A program made the position numbers and the translations under genes. This document shows positions 6,454 to 10,211 of a stretch of DNA of 10,211 nt, in pieces; positions within the stretch are counted from its first letter, which is position 1; the number at the start of each line of letters is the position of its first letter. A model generated the notes under the pieces. That model had not been told where the DNA came from. It searched no databases and was given only the letters and a program-made list of their open reading frames with translations. Location of the stretch: contig CAYOPG010000078.1 of NCBI GenBank assembly GCA_964405775.1, forward strand, positions 1 through 10,211, read 5' to 3'. The stretch is from JAAZFF01 sp964405775 (GTDB taxonomy: Bacteria; Verrucomicrobiota; Kiritimatiellia; RFP12; UBA3636).

Positions 6454-6528
6454 TGGCACCCCCACGGGGAATCGAACCCCGCTTTCCAGGATGAGAACCT
6501 GATGTCCTAGCCGATAGACGATGGGGGC
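6454..6528 (-). tRNA. tRNA-Glu (anticodon CUC)
   Basis: A complete cloverleaf on the minus strand. The acceptor stem is GCCCCCA with TGGGGGT, with a G-U wobble at 1-72. The D-arm contains GTCTATCGGCTAGGAC. The anticodon arm is TCAGG-TTCTCAT-CCTGG, so positions 34-36 read CTC and decode GAG. The T-arm is CGGGGTTCGATTCCCCG. Discriminator G73 and the CCA end are genomically encoded (6454-6456). The overall sequence resembles bacterial tRNA-Glu. A CUC anticodon implies a separate UUC tRNA-Glu elsewhere to read GAA. Confidence 0.95.
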
Positions 6529-6549
6529 ATTCTCTCCAAAAGCGCCGTC

Positions 6550-6579
6550 AATCTAGCACATCACAAACCGTTGTGTCAA
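6550..6579 (-). promoter_or_regulatory. Stable-RNA type promoter of tRNA-Glu (and rluD)
   Basis: On the minus strand a perfect -35 TTGACA (6574-6579) and the -10 TAGATT (6550-6555) are 18 bases apart; TGC before the -10 makes it an extended -10. The bases after it, GACGGCGC, form a GC-rich discriminator as in promoters under stringent (ppGpp) control. Transcription would begin near 6543, about 15 bases before the mature tRNA 5' end. Confidence 0.75.
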
Positions 6580-6654
6580 CAATCTGTTTTCAAAGACCGG
6601 GTGCATCCTACAAGGAGGACACTCACTTTGTATGCCTACCGACTCGTTAATTTG

Positions 6655-6683
6655 TGGATAAAAATACCAACGCAGGCTAGAAT
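6655..6683 (+). promoter_or_regulatory. Candidate promoter giving a leaderless rluB-type mRNA
   Basis: TGGATA (6655-6660) and TAGAAT (6678-6683) match the -35 and -10 consensus at 4/6 and 5/6 with a 17-base spacer. The predicted start site, about 6690-6692, coincides with the ATG at 6692, which has no Shine-Dalgarno close to it. Confidence 0.4.
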
Positions 6684-6691
6684 GTTCAGCA

Positions 6692-7513
6692 ATGAATTTT
6701 TCGAACCGGAAAAGAAGAGAAGATGAAGGATCGGAGCGGGATATAGCACCACTACCGGAGAATCCGCGCCTACAGACGTTGCTCGCCCACATTGGTGTTG
6801 CTTCGCGCCGACACAGCGCGGAAATGATAAAAGACGGACAAGTGACCGTAGATGGCAAGACTATTTTCGAACCGGGCTTCCGCGTGGACAATCCCGAAAA
6901 GGCCACAATCACTGTCCGTGGGAGAGTCTGCACTCTGCCACGCGGCGGAGTGAAGTCGCGAACAATAATGCTCAACAAGCCCGTGGGGCTGATATGCTCC
7001 GCCGATTCGACGCATGGCGATACTGTGTTCGAGTGCCTGCGCGGCGTACGCGAGAGACTTGTGACGGCAGGCAGGCTGGACAAGAATTCCGGCGGCCTTT
7101 TGCTGCTTTCCAACAACGGCGAACTTGTCAATCGACTGACCCACCCGCGTTATGGGCATGAAAAAGAATACATCGTCTCGGCACGAGGATTTTTTGACGA
7201 GGATGTCCTTAAGTTTCTCAATTCTCCGATACGCATGGACGGTTACACAACCAACCCGGCGTACGTAGAGTATATAAAGAGGCTCCCGGACGGACCACGC
7301 GGAGAGGCGCGCCATTTGCTGCGGTTTATTTTAAACGAGGGCCGCAACCGCCAGATCCGCAATATGTGCGAACAGGCGGGGCTACGCATATCTACTTTGA
7401 CGCGTGTGGCGATAAACGGGCTACGCCTTCCGGACGACTTAGCTCCGGGTGAATGGCGAGATCTAACCGACTCCGAACTGGCGCTATTGGACAAACCAAT
7501 ATCATTGCGGTAG
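6692..7513 (+). CDS. rluB: RluB/RsuA-family rRNA pseudouridine synthase
   Basis: A pseudouridine synthase of the RsuA/RluB/RluE/RluF family. RluB makes pseudouridine 2605 of 23S rRNA; RsuA makes pseudouridine 516 of 16S rRNA. The 273 aa start with a basic tail (residues 1-22), then an S4 domain (about 26-73, with LLAHIGVASRRHSAEMIKDGQVTVDG). The catalytic domain follows, with MLNKPVGLICS (93-103) and the catalytic Asp130 in AGRLDKNSGGLLLLSNNGEL. NEGRNRQIRNMCEQ and LTRVAINGLRL lie near the C-terminus. The basic N-terminal tail and the N-RQIR-M block favour RluB over RsuA, but target assignment is not certain. It is divergent from tRNA-Glu. No Shine-Dalgarno is near the ATG; a strong AAGGAGG lies about 75 bases upstream (6612-6618). 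Its 3' end overlaps the converging oxidoreductase gene by 12 bases. Confidence 0.9.
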   Translation: MNFSNRKRREDEGSERDIAPLPENPRLQTLLAHIGVASRRHSAEMIKDGQVTVDGKTIFEPGFRVDNPEKATITVRGRVCTLPRGGVKSRTIMLNKPVGLICSADSTHGDTVFECLRGVRERLVTAGRLDKNSGGLLLLSNNGELVNRLTHPRYGHEKEYIVSARGFFDEDVLKFLNSPIRMDGYTTNPAYVEYIKRLPDGPRGEARHLLRFILNEGRNRQIRNMCEQAGLRISTLTRVAINGLRLPDDLAPGEWRDLTDSELALLDKPISLR

Positions 7514-8548
7514 CGAATAGAGCCCCGGCATATCCCAAGGTTCGTCAAGACCGAGTCCACGCAGGTCGGCGGCGATGTTCTTCAGCTCGGCTTCATAAAG
7601 ACGCCAGATGATCCGCAAGCTTTGAATGCTGCCAATGCCGTCGGTAAGCGGCCTCTCGCCGGTGCGTATGCATTCCAAAAAGTGCGCCATCTGTCCGTGC
7701 GTGTTCTTTTGCCCGGGGGAATCAAGCACAACTTGTTCAGGCTGCCCGAATTTGAGGATAAGCACTTTCCCTTCGCTGACGCGGATGTCGATCATGCCCT
7801 CTGTGCCGTGTATGTGCATGCTTGAACCCAGTCGGGAGCCGCGCGCGTCCCACGTTCCGAAATGATAAGCGGTGATGCCATTCTCGAATTCCAGCACGAC
7901 GTTGCTAGAGCCTTCCTTCTCCATCCACGGAGTCCCGCGGTTTGTGCCGATGTGGAATCCGCGAACCGGGCGCCCGAGAAACCACAGAAGCAGATCTACA
8001 TAGTGGCATCCGTGACTGAAGAACTGCCCGCCCCCAAGCGTCGCGATCTTGTGCCCCCAAAGACGGTCGTCCGGGAAACGCGTGAACTGCTCCGTCCAGA
8101 TCGACATCTGGAACGGGTCGCCGATTGCGCCGCTTTCCACAAGTTCCTTGGCCTTGACCACAAGCGGGTTGTAGCGCATCACATAGCCAATCATCAAAAC
8201 CAGTTGCTTTTCATCAGCGAGATGCACGAGATCCAGGCACTCCGACTCCGTGATCGCCAACGGTTTCTCCATAAGTACGTGCTTGCCCGCCTCGAGACAA
8301 GCCATCCCAACCGGATGGTGCAAATGATGCGGGAGAACCACGAGCACCGCATCCACAAACGGAAACATTTCCTTGTAGTCGGTCACTGCCATGTCAGCCT
8401 TGAGAAGTTCCTTTGCCTTCTCTGCGCGCTCTCCGACTATATCGCACACGGCAGTTATCCGGACAGAGTCTTCGAGCCCCTCAATCCCTTTTTCGTGAGA
8501 CTTCTCCATCCCGCCACAACCGATGATTCCTAAACGTATCTGTTTCAT
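7502..8548 (-). CDS. Gfo/Idh/MocA family NAD(P)-dependent oxidoreductase
   Basis: A cytoplasmic sugar or polyol dehydrogenase-type enzyme of unknown substrate. The 348 aa begin with a Rossmann fold: GIIGCGGM (7-14) binds the nucleotide, and an Asp after the second strand (AVCD) suggests a preference for NAD(H). The family EKP motif is at 94-96 (MEKPLA), with the conserved lysine contacting cofactor and substrate. The C-terminal half carries GGGQFFSHGCHYVD (172-185), the usual G-x-H-x-x-D active-site block with His182 and Asp185. No signal peptide is visible. It starts 13 bases after the stop of the hydrolase-like gene, so both are probably one operon and could act on the same carbohydrate; that is inference. 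The Shine-Dalgarno is poor (only AAGTG near the ATG). Myo-inositol, N-acetyl-sugar or glucose-fructose type substrates cannot be told apart from sequence alone. Confidence 0.92.
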   Translation of the reverse strand: MKQIRLGIIGCGGMEKSHEKGIEGLEDSVRITAVCDIVGERAEKAKELLKADMAVTDYKEMFPFVDAVLVVLPHHLHHPVGMACLEAGKHVLMEKPLAITESECLDLVHLADEKQLVLMIGYVMRYNPLVVKAKELVESGAIGDPFQMSIWTEQFTRFPDDRLWGHKIATLGGGQFFSHGCHYVDLLLWFLGRPVRGFHIGTNRGTPWMEKEGSSNVVLEFENGITAYHFGTWDARGSRLGSSMHIHGTEGMIDIRVSEGKVLILKFGQPEQVVLDSPGQKNTHGQMAHFLECIRTGERPLTDGIGSIQSLRIIWRLYEAELKNIAADLRGLGLDEPWDMPGLYSLPQ

Positions 8549-8561
8549 TGTTTTTCACTTG

Positions 8562-10211
8562 TTATGAGTTTGATTTTATCTCGATCTTGAAGATACCCGT
8601 TTCAAAAGTAGTCAAGGGGACCATAATGGAAAAATGCCCGGAATCGCAGTTGGAGACTTCTGTCTCGCGCCATTCTCCGTTTGGCATTAACCTTTTCACA
8701 GACAATAAGTGGTGCGAAGAGCGCAACTCTACGTTCTTGAGCGGATCTATGCCGGCATTGAATACAGCCAGCAACGACGTGCCGTCGCGGCAGATCCCGT
8801 ACCGGGCGGAGACGTCCTGCTCAGTGTCGACAATCATATCCATCCGGCCGCCTTCGCTGAGACTGTCGAGCATCGTAACGATGTGTTCGCGCTGTCCGTG
8901 CGCCAGTAGGTTGTAGGAACGCATCTGCGGACCGAAGACCGTGACCCCAACGCGTGCGCCGAATTCGTTCGTAAATAAGGTGGCACCGGCTCCGGCATAC
9001 ATGTCGGCGCACGAGTCTCCGTCGGAGTTGCTCGCGTACAGCCGCAGCAGTTCTTCTGTCTCATGGGTTGAGGGAATCAACCTCTTCATGGAAGGATCTA
9101 TCATGCGCCGCGCAGATTTGCCGGTTCGCGTGTCTAGCACCCGTGAGAAGACGAACGAATGGTTGTCCTCAGCGACGCAACCCATGTAGCGGGAAAAACC
9201 GCGTTGCGCGAGTTTATAAGCGGCGTGGCTGTCGAGTAGCAGCCCGTGTTTGAAGAATTGGAGCACCTCTTCGTCGGAGAAGTAGTCCGTGTTCCCCCCT
9301 GCGAGCATGCGCAGAGCCTTGCGGTCGGACATTTCGTATGTGCATGGGATGCCGAAGCGGCACAGCATGTTCCCCGCAAATTCGGCCTGTTGGTTGGGAG
9401 CGGAGGGGCTGAGGGGATCGTAGTTGTCTTTGAGGAGCGGGATTGGCTGCACCGGACCCTGCCACGAGACGCCTTCGGCTGTTTCGAGCAGTTTTTCATA
9501 AAACCCCAAGTTGCTGCTCACAATCTGTTCGTATGGAGCCGCGGCTTCTGCGTTCGGTGTTGTGAAATCAGCAATCCACAACTTCGAGCCTTTTAGACCG
9601 TCGAGTATGCCGCTGGTGATGTGCGCGTGCAACGCCGTAGCTCCTTCGCTGCGGAGCGTCTGCGGATACGTGTCGCTTTCATCGATCACCTCCCCAATGC
9701 CCCTGACTGATGCGATGCGCTTGGAGTTGGTTCCCTGCTGCGCGGCAATCGCCTGAGTGCTGGTGTTCAGGTAATATGCGTTTGCTACGCGCACGAAAGG
9801 TTCTGTGCCGCCGGCAAGTATGCGTGCAATCTCCTCCGCAAACACATGACCCGAGCCCGGCATGCAGTATCCGCAGCGCATCGACGGACAATGCCTGTCG
9901 ATCTCTGCGCGTATTTCACGCGCGAAAACGCGCGTGGTTTCAATGCGCAGATGCTCGTAAGTGCGTTTGAGCGGATCCGATGCCGGGACCTTTTCAAGCG
10001 CTGCAAGAAGTTGGGAGCCGTTTTCAAAATCAGTCCCCGCAGCGGCATTAAGTTCCGCCAGATGCGCCGGGCAGCAACATTCGCCGTCTCTCAAGCCGAA
10101 ATCGTCGTCCACGAGGAGGAACGCAGGATCAAGCACCGCGAATTTCCCAACAGCTTTAATTAGTCGACCATGCAAAAGCCGCATTTTGCGCAAAGTGATT
10201 CCATCCGACTT
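8562..10211 (-). CDS. Glycoside-hydrolase-like protein, 5'-truncated by the window edge
   Basis: About 549 residues are visible and the frame is open to the last base, so the true start is beyond the window; a TTG at 10191-10193 is not convincing as a start. The N-terminal part has LLVDDDFGLRDGECCCPAHLAELN, an acidic DDD followed by a Cys-rich block. This resembles TIM-barrel glycoside-hydrolase-like proteins common in Lentisphaerae and Verrucomicrobia (from memory, not searched). Later, SEGATALHAHITSGILDGLKGSKLWI fits the end of a barrel. A second region, NMLCRFGIPCTYE then SDEEVLQFFKHGLLLDSHAAYKLAQRG, resembles the amidotransferase-like fold of beta-galactosidase trimerisation domains. The C-terminal 100 residues look like a beta-sandwich. 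Thirteen or so cysteines are visible, many in the N-terminal half. The Gfo/Idh/MocA gene follows after 13 bases, supporting a carbohydrate role. Substrate and activity are unknown. Confidence 0.7.
   Translation of the reverse strand, partial: KSDGITLRKMRLLHGRLIKAVGKFAVLDPAFLLVDDDFGLRDGECCCPAHLAELNAAAGTDFENGSQLLAALEKVPASDPLKRTYEHLRIETTRVFAREIRAEIDRHCPSMRCGYCMPGSGHVFAEEIARILAGGTEPFVRVANAYYLNTSTQAIAAQQGTNSKRIASVRGIGEVIDESDTYPQTLRSEGATALHAHITSGILDGLKGSKLWIADFTTPNAEAAAPYEQIVSSNLGFYEKLLETAEGVSWQGPVQPIPLLKDNYDPLSPSAPNQQAEFAGNMLCRFGIPCTYEMSDRKALRMLAGGNTDYFSDEEVLQFFKHGLLLDSHAAYKLAQRGFSRYMGCVAEDNHSFVFSRVLDTRTGKSARRMIDPSMKRLIPSTHETEELLRLYASNSDGDSCADMYAGAGATLFTNEFGARVGVTVFGPQMRSYNLLAHGQREHIVTMLDSLSEGGRMDMIVDTEQDVSARYGICRDGTSLLAVFNAGIDPLKNVELRSSHHLLSVKRLMPNGEWRETEVSNCDSGHFSIMVPLTTFETGIFKIEIKSNS
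9917..9936. repeat. Perfect GC-rich hairpin inside the hydrolase-like gene
   Basis: CACGCGCG (9917-9924) and CGCGCGTG (9929-9936) are perfectly complementary around AAAA. On the coding strand the 8-bp stem has a UUUU loop. It lies within codons for ARVFARE-like residues, without a following T-run, so it is not a terminator. It may be chance or may slow translation between domains. Confidence 0.5.

Noticed and set aside
6553..7131. 192-codon minus-strand open frame opposite the RluB-type gene
   Set aside because: It overlaps both the tRNA promoter and the S4/catalytic domains of the pseudouridine synthase on the other strand; Ser/Arg/Pro-rich composition without motifs.
7862..8533. 223-codon plus-strand open frame opposite the Gfo/Idh/MocA gene
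   Set aside because: It is antisense to a clearly recognised oxidoreductase, has no recognisable domain, and is rich in His and Arg as typical of shadow frames in CG-rich genes.

Overview
The window looks like an ordinary chromosomal segment of a Gram-negative bacterium. GC content is moderate (low-to-mid 50s by eye) and genes are tightly packed. There are no insertion sequences, phage genes or CRISPR arrays. A lipoprotein-type ApbE, a Planctomycetes/Verrucomicrobia-style secreted helical protein, and a glycoside-hydrolase-like protein paired with a Gfo/Idh/MocA oxidoreductase suggest the PVC superphylum (Verrucomicrobia, Kiritimatiellota, Lentisphaerae, Planctomycetes). That placement is inference from memory of families, not a phylogenetic result.

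Left block (109-4237, minus strand): a four-gene overlapping operon read right to left. It encodes the alpha subunit of a class I (Fe-S) fumarate hydratase or related hydro-lyase, a secreted or lipid-anchored TPR-like helical protein, ApbE (FAD:protein FMN transferase, a lipoprotein) and RlmN (radical-SAM 23S rRNA/tRNA methyltransferase). Neighbouring genes overlap by 11, 1 and 11 bases, so translational coupling is likely. An extended -10 promoter (4260-4287) lies just upstream of the first gene. The fumarase beta subunit is absent from the window.

Middle block (4238-5403): a regulatory intergenic region, then two tandem small heat-shock proteins (Hsp20) on the plus strand and a strong intrinsic terminator. 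The best promoter match for the Hsp20 pair is a near-consensus sigma-54 (-24/-12) element at 4411-4426. A dyad and a 22-base-spaced direct repeat lie 60-100 bases upstream, where an enhancer-binding protein would be expected to bind. This is the most interesting regulatory signal in the window.

Translation-apparatus block (5500-7513): RluD-type pseudouridine synthase and a tRNA-Glu(CUC) lie on the minus strand, apparently in one transcription unit driven by a stable-RNA type promoter. A RluB/RsuA-type pseudouridine synthase reads divergently on the plus strand. With RlmN, three rRNA-modifying enzymes lie within about 7.5 kb.

Right block (7502-10211, minus strand): a Gfo/Idh/MocA oxidoreductase follows a glycoside-hydrolase-like protein after 12-13 bases. 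The latter is open at the right edge, so its N-terminus lies outside the window. The oxidoreductase gene and the RluB-type gene converge and overlap by 12 bases, leaving no room for an intergenic terminator. I see no complete undescribed defence or mobile system here. The leads are the sigma-54 Hsp20 promoter, the tRNA-rluD transcription unit, the probable leaderless start of the RluB gene, the orphan fumarase alpha subunit and the uncharacterised hydrolase-like protein.
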